Part shown: one piece after another, positions 1-5,426 of the stretch | How the letters are laid out: every line of letters starts with the position of its first letter | Position numbering within the stretch: position 1 is the first letter of the stretch | Origin: an uncultured Pelagibacteraceae bacterium | Lineage (GTDB): Bacteria > Pseudomonadota > Alphaproteobacteria > Pelagibacterales > Pelagibacteraceae | Assembly: GCA_913052435.1 (NCBI GenBank) | Contig: CAJXDV010000068.1 | Span: 1 to 5,426, forward strand | Length of the DNA stretch: 5,426 nt | Direction: 5' to 3' | Made by a program: the position numbers and the translations under genes | Notes under the pieces: model-generated | Seen by the model: only the letters and a program-made list of their open reading frames with translations | Told to the model about the DNA's origin: nothing | Databases searched by the model: none

Positions 1-798
1 AAGACCTTGGTTGAAATTTACGTGTTCACATTTTTGATATTCTATTCTTTTTTTTTCCCCAGTTTTAAATTCCAAATCAATATATTGAGATCCTTGATAT
101 TGACGTTTATTATTTAGAGCATAATTTAATTTATATATACCAAATCCACCAAATGCAGACTCAACTTTTATTGGTGGCATTTTTTTATCAAATGTATAAG
201 TTTTTTTTTCAATAATATTCCTGCTAGCCTCTTTAAATAATTCTGCTGTAATTTTATCAACTAGCTTAATTCTCTTCGTGATATATTTCACCACATCCAC
301 CCAAAAATCATCAGGACAATAATCTTTATGTCTTAATGTCCACATGTCGTAATATGTTCCCTCTTGATTTGCAAATACTGCCGCTATGTTTATTTTCGAA
401 TATAAATAATTTATAGCTTTTACTATTTCTTCAAGTTTTATTGTATACGTTCCAGAATCATCAAAATCTAATATAATTAATAGATCGCACTGGTTTAAAA
501 TATTATTTTTTTTTATTGTTTCAATAATGCAATTTCTCGCTTTTTCTAATCTATACCCTCTAAAATTTAATTGGTTTAGTTCTTCTTTATATAAAAAAAA
601 ATCATTTTTACCTTTATTTTGTTGTAATATTTTCTTAGTTTGGTCAGTAGATCCATTCTCAACAATAATTTTATAACTCTCCTTAAATAAAGAAGAATAA
701 AGTTTTAAATTTTCTAAATTTTTTAAAAGAAACTTTTCGCAATTTTTAGCGCATCCAGCGAATATTACTTTTAAATCTTTTGTATTTATTTTGTTCAT
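1..798 (-). CDS. Putative GT-A-type glycosyltransferase (C-terminus cut by window edge)
   Basis: An open frame of 266 codons runs from an ATG at 798 to the window edge with no stop, so the protein is partial at its C-terminus. What is seen: a beta-strand and CAKNC segment at residues 11-20, a VENGSTDQT motif at 46-54 typical of nucleotide-sugar-binding loops, RLEKARN at 83-89, a hydrophobic strand ending in a DxD-like LDFDD at 110-114 (metal and sugar-nucleotide binding), an ESAFGGFGIYK segment at 213-223 and CEHVNFN at 257-263. This order of motifs fits GT-A-fold glycosyltransferases that build surface polysaccharide or modify glycans; donor and acceptor cannot be told. No signal peptide or membrane segment is visible, so a cytoplasmic enzyme is likely. 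No Shine-Dalgarno site precedes the ATG, and the 33-nt AT-only leader separates it from the RNA element upstream. It is the only accessory-looking gene in the window. Confidence 0.72.
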   Translation of the reverse strand, partial: MNKINTKDLKVIFAGCAKNCEKFLLKNLENLKLYSSLFKESYKIIVENGSTDQTKKILQQNKGKNDFFLYKEELNQLNFRGYRLEKARNCIIETIKKNNILNQCDLLIILDFDDSGTYTIKLEEIVKAINYLYSKINIAAVFANQEGTYYDMWTLRHKDYCPDDFWVDVVKYITKRIKLVDKITAELFKEASRNIIEKKTYTFDKKMPPIKVESAFGGFGIYKLNYALNNKRQYQGSQYIDLEFKTGEKKRIEYQKCEHVNFNQGL

Positions 799-831
799 TA
801 ATAATATTTATATTAATTTTTAAATTTAAAT

Positions 832-869
832 TGGTGAGACTGGTTGTTTACGCTCCAACTACCCCACGC
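832..869 (-). repeat. Partial copy of the tRNA-like 3' end (direct repeat with 1104-1141)
   Basis: Aligned without gaps, these 38 bases agree with 1104-1141 at 29 positions, including the unusual GGAGC(A/G)TAA T-loop block and the (A)GTC(C/T)CACCA tail. Both copies lie in the same orientation, 234 bp apart. The pattern can arise from paralogous RNA genes or from duplication of a tRNA 3' end by a site-specific integrant; retained pairing in the stems favours the former. Confidence 0.6.
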
Positions 870-870
870 T

Positions 871-888
871 GTCGACATAAAGGCCGAC
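871..888 (-). other. Hairpin just upstream of the T-arm-like end
   Basis: GTCGGC at 888-883 pairs with GTCGAC at 876-871 (one G-U pair) around the loop CTTTAT. It is among the most GC-rich patches in an otherwise AT-rich segment. It is not followed by a U-tract, so it is more likely an internal RNA stem of the 242-nt element than a terminator. Confidence 0.5.
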
Positions 889-1081
889 GATTATTCTTCT
901 TTTCATTAAAGATTTATAACAACTATTTCCCGATAACTTATTGATCTATGACAACAATCTACAGAAAGTTAATAGAGAACAATAGCAGGGTATTGAGGAT
1001 TCTTGTTAAACTACAGCTGAACTGCATTGAAAGTATTACATTTGTTCTTTGTCATAATGCTGAGCACAATCTCAAAAGGTT

Positions 1082-1093
1082 CTCACTATTGAG
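1082..1093 (-). repeat. Small hairpin in the spacer, copying the tRNA D-arm
   Basis: The 30-nt spacer between the two RNA elements holds CTCA-ATAG-TGAG, a 4-bp hairpin. Nine bases (ACTATTGAG on the plus strand, 1085-1093) repeat exactly the D-arm of the adjacent tRNA-like gene (1160-1168). It could be a processing site or a remnant of a duplicated D-arm; the short length also allows chance. Confidence 0.35.
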
Positions 1094-1103
1094 TGTATGA
1101 GGA

Positions 1104-1178
1104 TGGTGGGACTTGATGGTTATGCTCCATCTACCTTTCGCATGTCAAGCGAACACTCTACTATTGAGCTAAAGTCCC
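1104..1178 (-). tRNA. tRNA-Val(GAC)-like gene with non-consensus D- and T-loops
   Basis: A complete 75-nt cloverleaf can be written. The acceptor GGGACTT/AAGTCCC has 7 perfect pairs. The D-stem is GCTC/GAGT with loop AATAGTA, and the anticodon stem TTCGC/GCGAA carries the loop TTGACAT, giving anticodon GAC (valine). The variable loop is AGGTA, the T-stem GATGG/CCATC is perfect, and discriminator A and CCA are encoded. U8, A14, A21, U33, A37, G19 and C56 are in place. Unusual: the D-loop lacks the GG pair, and the T-loop is AGCATAA instead of the TTCRANY consensus, so the U54-A58 and G18-Psi55 contacts are replaced. The 5' G follows the rpoD stop codon directly, so the gene is probably transcribed with rpoD and released by RNase P. 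It could be a divergent valine tRNA, a tRNA used outside translation, or a tRNA-like processing signal. The same T-loop occurs in the element at 832-1073. Confidence 0.8.
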
Positions 1179-3050
1179 CTAACTTTCTAAAAAACTTTTA
1201 AGTTGTTTTGATCTACTTGGATGTTTTAGTTTTCTAAGGGCTTTGGCCTCAATTTGTCTAATTCTTTCTCTCGTAACAGAAAACTGGAGTCCAACTTCTT
1301 CAAGTGTATGATCCGTATTCATGCCTACACCAAATCTCATTCTTAAAACTCTTTCCTCTCTAGGAGTTAAAGTAGATAGTATTTTAGTTGTTGCTTCGCT
1401 TAGATTTGATTTAATTGCCTGTTCTAATGGAGCTAGAGCTTTTGTATCTTCTATAAAATCACCTAAACTACTATCCTCTTCATCTCCAACTGGTTTCTCA
1501 AGAGACACTGGTTCTTTAGAAATTTTTAATACTTTTCTAACTTTTTCTAGTGGCATTCTTAATTTTTTTGCTAATTCCTCAGGAGTGGCCTCTCTACCAA
1601 ATTCACTTAAAATTAATCTTTGTGTTCTAACAATCTTATTAATTGTTTCTATCATATGAACTGGAATTCTAATTGTTCTGGCTTGGTCTGCGATAGATCT
1701 TGTAATCGCTTGTCTTATCCACCAAGTAGCATATGTTGAAAATTTATAACCTCTACGATATTCAAATTTATCTACAGCTTTCATTAATCCAATATTTCCT
1801 TCTTGGATTAAATCTAAAAATTGTAGTCCTCTGTTGGTATATTTTTTTGCAATAGATATCACTAATCTTAGATTGGCTTCTACCATTTCTTTTTTTGCGA
1901 TTCTTGACTCTTTGTCTCCTTTTTGAATTCTGCTTACCAGTTTTTTAAATTCAGTAACTGATATTCCAATTTTATGACTTATTTCTATCAGCCTTTCTCT
2001 AATATTTTTAAATTCATTTTTATTTCTTTGAAAAAACTTTTTCCAAGTTGCATTCGTATCAAGAAAATTTTTCAAATTTGGATTTATTTCATTTCCGACA
2101 TAAAATTTAATAAATTCATCTCTAGTAATATTGGCATCTAACGCAAGTCTTAATAAATTGCCCTCTAATGAAATTATTTTCTTGTTTTCAGAGTAGTGTT
2201 TTTGAACTAATTCCTCTAAAACAGAAGGTGATATCTGAAGTGATTTAATATTTTCTAATATATAAGCAACAATTTTATTATAATTTTTTTCTTTTGAGGT
2301 TGAAAATTTCTTAGAATTTAAAACAAATTCTAGTTTTTCTTTTTGATATTTAATTAGCTTGTTATATTCTTTTGTGAGTTTGTGTACTGTTTGTAAAACT
2401 TTTGGTTTGATCTCTGTCTCCATTGCTGCAAGAGTTGGATTAAACTCATCATCTTCACTATTATTTGAATTTGATTCAACATTTTTTTCGTCATTATTAA
2501 TTTCAGATTTTTTTTGTTTTGCACTTTGTCCAGTATCTTCATCTTCCATGTAATTTGTATCTATATCAATGATTTCTCTTACTAAAATTTCATCATTTTG
2601 AAGTTTATTGTTCCAAACAAAAAATTGCTCCGCTGTTATTGGGCTTTGGGAAAGAGCATTCAACATTACTTCTTTGCCCGCCTCAATTCTTTTTGCTATT
2701 GCGATCTCACCTTCTCTGGAAAGTAATTCAACTCCTCCCATCTCCCTTAAATACATTCTGATAGGATCATCGCTTTTATCGGCAGCTTTTCCTTCTTCTT
2801 TAGAAGTGGATTCTTTTTTTCTTAAAATTTTAAAGTCTGATTTTTTCTCAACTAAAATTATATGTTCCTCAAGAATGTGGATAAAAGCTTTCTCTAAGTT
2901 TTCTTTCGATAAATTTCTTTTTCCTAATGATTTAGTTAACTCTTCATGGGTTATAAAGCCTCTATGGATGCCTCTGCCCATTAATCTTGCAAATGATTTT
3001 GTAATTATTCTTTCCACAATAAAAAGTTCGGAAGATCTATATAATGCCAA
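1179..3050 (-). CDS. rpoD: RNA polymerase housekeeping sigma factor RpoD (sigma-70)
   Basis: The 623-residue protein directs core RNA polymerase to vegetative promoters. Domains seen in order: region 1.1-like helices at about 17-70, region 1.2 at 95-123 ([16 protein letters not shown]), a non-conserved region at about 124-370 with an Asn/Asp/Glu/Ser-rich stretch at 168-204, region 2 at 381-457 including the -10 reading and melting motif [15 protein letters not shown] (437-451), region 3 with the sigma finger [11 protein letters not shown] (522-532), and region 4 with the -35 helix-turn-helix at about 582-601 and the typical end [17 protein letters not shown]. The start is a TTG at 3050: an in-frame TAG lies at 3065-3063, no in-frame ATG occurs before residue 24, and starting there would remove part of region 1.1. 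A GTG at residue 12 is an alternative. It lies 32 nt after dnaG, in the same operon, and its TAG stop directly abuts the tRNA-like gene. Confidence 0.97.
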   Translation of the reverse strand: MALYRSSELFIVERIITKSFARLMGRGIHRGFITHEELTKSLGKRNLSKENLEKAFIHILEEHIILVEKKSDFKILRKKESTSKEEGKAADKSDDPIRMYLREMGGVELLSREGEIAIAKRIEAGKEVMLNALSQSPITAEQFFVWNNKLQNDEILVREIIDIDTNYMEDEDTGQSAKQKKSEINNDEKNVESNSNNSEDDEFNPTLAAMETEIKPKVLQTVHKLTKEYNKLIKYQKEKLEFVLNSKKFSTSKEKNYNKIVAYILENIKSLQISPSVLEELVQKHYSENKKIISLEGNLLRLALDANITRDEFIKFYVGNEINPNLKNFLDTNATWKKFFQRNKNEFKNIRERLIEISHKIGISVTEFKKLVSRIQKGDKESRIAKKEMVEANLRLVISIAKKYTNRGLQFLDLIQEGNIGLMKAVDKFEYRRGYKFSTYATWWIRQAITRSIADQARTIRIPVHMIETINKIVRTQRLILSEFGREATPEELAKKLRMPLEKVRKVLKISKEPVSLEKPVGDEEDSSLGDFIEDTKALAPLEQAIKSNLSEATTKILSTLTPREERVLRMRFGVGMNTDHTLEEVGLQFSVTRERIRQIEAKALRKLKHPSRSKQLKSFLES

Positions 3051-3082
3051 TTTTGAAAAAATCTATGTGATTTTTATTATTT
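3051..3082 (-). other. dnaG-rpoD spacer
   Basis: The 32-nt gap between the dnaG stop and the rpoD TTG is AT-rich and holds no hairpin, no terminator and no Shine-Dalgarno sequence. It is too short for a full promoter on its own, so rpoD is probably read from upstream or from a promoter inside dnaG that I cannot identify. Confidence 0.5.
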
Positions 3083-4858
3083 TTAGTTGATATTTTGCTG
3101 TTTTTTTAGCTTTTTTAGCTCGTTAAAAGTATCTTCACTTAAATCCTTAGAAAATTTTGATTCTAACTCGGAAATTCTATATTCGAGTTCATAATTTTTA
3201 AGATCTCTTAAAACTTCATTTAAAATTTCTAGTATTTTTTGATCGTCATCATAATTTTTAGCTAAAATATGCTTTATTGAAGCATATTTTATGACTCTAT
3301 CAATTAAATTTTGATCAACTTTCATATTATCAAAATCAATTTGTTGAAAATCATTGGTATGTTTTAAAATTTCATCAAAAATCAATTTATTTTCATTGCT
3401 GAATAATTTCACATTTTGAACAAGATGAAAATTATCTCTTATAAGTTCTGGTTTTTTTAAAGCTATATATAAAAATGAAAATTCTTTGATCTCTATTGGT
3501 TTTAAAGATTTAGTTTCGTTATAATAATTTTGAGTTGTTTTAAGAGATTTTGCTGCTCTGCTAAATGATTTTTTGTTTTTATTATTTATATGGGGAGTTA
3601 GTTCGGAAATTTTATCTAAAAAATATTCTAAGACATATTTTTTAATATATTCATCTTTTATAGTTGATGAAATTGATCTTAATTTTTTTTCAAAGATTGC
3701 TCTTGATGAAGGATTTCTATCTGATTGTTTTAGATAATGTTCAAAAATAAATTTATGAATAGAAACACGGTTATTTTTCGAAAATTCTATAAAATATTCC
3801 TTACCATGCTTGTTGGAAAAACTATCTGGATCGTGATTGTCAGGTAAAAATAAAAAAGATATTTTTTTTTCGGGTTTTAATTCTATAATAGAATTTTCTG
3901 CTGCTCTTAATGCCGCTTTATACCCGCTATCATCTCCATCAAAACATATAATTATGTGATCAAAAAATTGATTCAAAATTAATAATTGTCGATTTGTCAA
4001 TGATGTACCTAAATTTGCAACTGTATTTTCAATGCCATTTTTGCTTAAACCTATTACATCCATGTATCCTTCTACAAGGTATACATTGTCAACTTTATTA
4101 GATAGTTTTCTTGCTTTATCTAAATTAAAAAGGTTTGAACCTTTTTTAAAAAAAGCTGTCTCTGGTGAATTTATATATTTTGCTAAATTCTTATTTCCAT
4201 CTAAAATTCTTCCACCAAGACCTATTGGATTACCTGAAATATTATTTATTGGAAAAATTATTCTGTCTCTAAATCTTTCAACATATTTTTTTTTTCTTTC
4301 ATCAAAATAAAATAAACCACAGTCTTTTAATTTTTTCTCTTCAAATTCTTTTAATAATTCTTCATAATAATCTAAATCTTTGGCTACAAATCCAATTTTA
4401 AATTTTTTAACTTCCTCAATAGTTAAACCTCTTTTTTTCAAATAATTTTTAGCCATCTCTGCTAAAGAGTTTTTAAAAAGCTGATTATGATAAAATTCAA
4501 CATACTTAGAATAAATTGACTTATATTCTACCCAGTTTTTTTCTCTCTCTTCATCTTGTTTTGTAAAAGTATACGGTCTCATACCAGCTAAATTTGCTAA
4601 AGTCTTAACAGCTTCTCCAAATTTTAAATTTTGTGTTTTCATCACAAAGTTAAAAATATTTCCATGTTCGCCCGTACTAAAACAATGGTAAAATTCCTTT
4701 TCATCATTTACTGTAAAAGAAGGTGTTTTTTCAGTTTTAAAAGGAGAGAGCCCAACGTATTCTTTCCCTCTTTTTTTTAAATTTACAGTTTTAGAAACAA
4801 CAGTTGATACTTTTAATCTTGTTTTAATTTCATCGAGATACTCTTTTGGATATTTCAT
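3083..4858 (-). CDS. dnaG: DNA primase DnaG
   Basis: The 591-residue enzyme makes RNA primers at the replication fork with the replicative helicase. Seen in order: the N-terminal CHC2-type domain at about 34-95, with SPF, EKTPSFTVN and FYHCF..GEHGN; the RNA polymerase core with RFRDRIIFPI (196-205), GLGGRIL (213-219) and KYINSPET (228-234); the TOPRIM domain with catalytic Glu263 (VEGYMDV) and the metal-binding Asp307/Asp309 (FDGDD); and a divergent helical C-terminal region (about 450-591) where the helicase-binding domain should be. In the CHC2 domain three of the four zinc ligands of E. coli DnaG are replaced: Ser38 and Lys41 stand for Cys and His, and Thr62 for the last Cys, leaving only Cys59. 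The fold motifs are kept, so the domain probably persists without zinc. Its ATG overlaps the yqeY stop by one base (TAATG), suggesting translational coupling; rpoD follows after 32 nt. Confidence 0.97.
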   Translation of the reverse strand: MKYPKEYLDEIKTRLKVSTVVSKTVNLKKRGKEYVGLSPFKTEKTPSFTVNDEKEFYHCFSTGEHGNIFNFVMKTQNLKFGEAVKTLANLAGMRPYTFTKQDEEREKNWVEYKSIYSKYVEFYHNQLFKNSLAEMAKNYLKKRGLTIEEVKKFKIGFVAKDLDYYEELLKEFEEKKLKDCGLFYFDERKKKYVERFRDRIIFPINNISGNPIGLGGRILDGNKNLAKYINSPETAFFKKGSNLFNLDKARKLSNKVDNVYLVEGYMDVIGLSKNGIENTVANLGTSLTNRQLLILNQFFDHIIICFDGDDSGYKAALRAAENSIIELKPEKKISFLFLPDNHDPDSFSNKHGKEYFIEFSKNNRVSIHKFIFEHYLKQSDRNPSSRAIFEKKLRSISSTIKDEYIKKYVLEYFLDKISELTPHINNKNKKSFSRAAKSLKTTQNYYNETKSLKPIEIKEFSFLYIALKKPELIRDNFHLVQNVKLFSNENKLIFDEILKHTNDFQQIDFDNMKVDQNLIDRVIKYASIKHILAKNYDDDQKILEILNEVLRDLKNYELEYRISELESKFSKDLSEDTFNELKKLKKQQNIN

Positions 4859-5319
4859 TATTTATTTAGTATTTCTTTTATAATTGTTCCAGCCTTTGAA
4901 AAATCTATGGAATCTGAATAATTTTTTTTTAATTCTCCCATAACTTTGCCCATATCTTTAATAGATGATGCTCCAGTTTTCTCAATTATTTCTGAACAAA
5001 TTTTTTTTGTTTCTCCTTCTCCAAGTTGCTTGGGTAAGTATTCAGAAAGCACATTAACTTCAACTTGCTCTATTTCAAGCAAATCATTTCGATTACTTTT
5101 TTTATAAAATTCAATCGATTCGGATCTCTGCTTAATCATTTTTTTTAGCAATTTTTTAATATCATCTTCATCTGTTTCTTTTTTTTCAGTACTTGATCTA
5201 TTCACAATATCTAGATTCTTCATCCCAGATAAAATTAGCCTGTAAGTTGATATTTTATCTTTATCTTTTGATTTTAAAGCATTTTTATAGTCTGTTTCAA
5301 TTTTATCTCTTAAGGACAT
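4858..5319 (-). CDS. yqeY: GatB/YqeY-domain protein
   Basis: The 153-residue protein has the usual length of the stand-alone YqeY family, whose domain resembles the C-terminal part of the GatB/GatE subunits of tRNA-dependent amidotransferases. Seen: an N-terminal helical region with YRLILSGMKN (26-35), the family hallmark KMIKQRSESIEFY..SNRNDLLEIEQVEVNVLSEYLPKQL (about 60-99), and the C-terminal DMGKVMGELKK..DSIDFSKAGTIIKEIL (122-151). Its biochemical role is not established; a link to tRNA or aminoacyl-tRNA handling is a family-level guess. It is the first gene of the yqeY-dnaG-rpoD run, a common alphaproteobacterial order, and its TAA stop shares a base with the dnaG ATG. The start is an ATG at 5319; a loose GAGTAAG purine stretch lies about 10 nt upstream and is the only ribosome-binding hint. 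Confidence 0.93.
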   Translation of the reverse strand: MSLRDKIETDYKNALKSKDKDKISTYRLILSGMKNLDIVNRSSTEKKETDEDDIKKLLKKMIKQRSESIEFYKKSNRNDLLEIEQVEVNVLSEYLPKQLGEGETKKICSEIIEKTGASSIKDMGKVMGELKKNYSDSIDFSKAGTIIKEILNK

Positions 5320-5352
5320 AATTTTTAACTTACTCTATAGACAATTTTGTTC

Positions 5353-5369
5353 AAAAAAAAAATTTTTTT
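5353..5369. promoter_or_regulatory. A10T7 tract upstream of yqeY
   Basis: Ten A residues followed by seven T residues (plus strand) lie about 35-50 bp upstream of the yqeY start. Such AnTn tracts bend DNA and can act as UP-element-like sequence; on the minus strand a TATAGA at about 5334-5339 could be a -10 element at the right distance, but no good -35 is present. In a genome this AT-rich the tract may also be neutral. Confidence 0.3.
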
Positions 5370-5388
5370 AAAATATACATTAGATCTG

Positions 5389-5417
5389 TTGCAGAAATTT
5401 AGGTTTTATTGTATTAA
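5389..5417 (+). promoter_or_regulatory. Possible divergent sigma-70 promoter
   Basis: TTGCAG at 5389-5394 and TATTAA at 5412-5417 are spaced by 17 bp, reading rightward out of the window. A 5-bp inverted repeat (AGGTT at 5401-5405, AACCT at 5416-5420) overlaps the -10 element and could be an operator. In many alphaproteobacteria carA lies divergently next to this operon, which would fit, but the downstream gene is not in view. The match to consensus is modest. Confidence 0.28.
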
Positions 5418-5426
5418 CCTTTAACT

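Larger units (their letters stand above)
832..1073 (-). ncRNA. Candidate ~242-nt structured RNA with tRNA-like ends (tmRNA-like layout, identity unknown)
   Basis: The 3' end reads as a T-arm (859-843: GTTGG, loop AGCGTAA, ACAAC), acceptor strand CAGTCTC (842-836), discriminator A and CCA (834-832). About 190 nt upstream, GAGATTG at 1073-1067 can pair with that acceptor strand over 7 bp with one G-U wobble, and is followed by TG and CTCA as in a tRNA. The last 38 nt match the last 38 nt of the neighbouring tRNA-like gene at 29 positions; differences at pairs 2-71, 7-66 and 50-64 keep pairing. Between the ends there is a hairpin at 871-888 (6 bp, one G-U) and a possible long helix joining 1042-1056 to 976-982 and 947-954. 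The layout resembles tmRNA, but G3-U70, a canonical T-loop and a tag frame ending in Ala-Ala are missing. An interrupted tRNA, a regulatory RNA, or a decayed tRNA duplication are alternatives. Both ends are inferred, the 5' end less surely. Confidence 0.5.

Noticed and set aside
799..831. Promoter or terminator before the glycosyltransferase
   Set aside because: A TATAAA at 812-807 exists but has no matching -35 and would start transcription almost at the ATG. No GC-rich stem with a U-tract is present; the short AATTTAAATT palindromes are expected in such AT-rich DNA.
832..1073. Confident annotation as ssrA (tmRNA)
   Set aside because: The acceptor has G3-C70 rather than the G3-U70 needed for alanylation, the T-loop is not TTCRANY, and the frames near the middle end in sequences such as NAVQL or SSAVV rather than an Ala-Ala tag. 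The CCA is followed by no coding half, so it is not the usual permuted alphaproteobacterial gene either.
832..1073. tRNA gene interrupted by a group I intron
   Set aside because: The insert is short and shows no recognisable conserved intron core, and no anticodon stem can be built from the flanks.
832..1141. attL/attR pair of an integrated element
   Set aside because: The 38-nt repeats are only about three-quarters identical, the T-stem differences preserve pairing, and the 234 bp between them hold no integrase or other gene.
2608..3090. 160-codon plus-strand open frame opposite rpoD
   Set aside because: It is antisense to conserved rpoD codons, has no family resemblance, and AT-rich coding strands often give such mirror frames. 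The shorter plus-strand frames opposite rpoD and dnaG are rejected for the same reason.

Overview
The window is very AT-rich, compactly packed and almost entirely coded on the minus strand. It looks like a streamlined marine alphaproteobacterium of the SAR11 (Pelagibacter) type. This rests on the gene order yqeY-dnaG-rpoD, the base composition, the near absence of intergenic DNA inside the operon, and the lack of clear Shine-Dalgarno sites. The assignment comes from recognising the proteins and was not searched.

Read in the direction of transcription, from high to low coordinates: 5320-5426 is an AT-rich control region with a long A/T tract and a possible divergent plus-strand promoter. Next comes the macromolecular-synthesis operon. 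It holds a GatB/YqeY-domain protein (4858-5319), DNA primase DnaG (3083-4858, overlapping the yqeY stop codon by one base) and the housekeeping sigma factor RpoD (1179-3050, best start a TTG codon). These link DNA replication priming with vegetative transcription.

Directly after the rpoD stop codon, with no spacer, lies a 75-nt tRNA-like gene (1104-1178). It has a perfect cloverleaf, a Val GAC anticodon and an encoded CCA. Its D-loop and T-loop lack the usual consensus bases. After a 30-nt spacer with a small hairpin comes a second element, about 242 nt (832-1073). Its 3' end is a paralogue of the tRNA T-arm and acceptor, with the same odd T-loop, and its 5' end can pair with that 3' end as a 7-bp acceptor stem. 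It is therefore a candidate large structured RNA with a tRNA-like end. It resembles tmRNA in layout but lacks the G3-U70 pair and any recognisable tag reading frame. This pair of RNAs is the most interesting part of the window.

At the low-coordinate edge a putative GT-A type glycosyltransferase (798 down to 1) is cut off by the window boundary. It is the only accessory-looking gene here and may mark the start of a surface-polysaccharide region downstream of the RNA genes.
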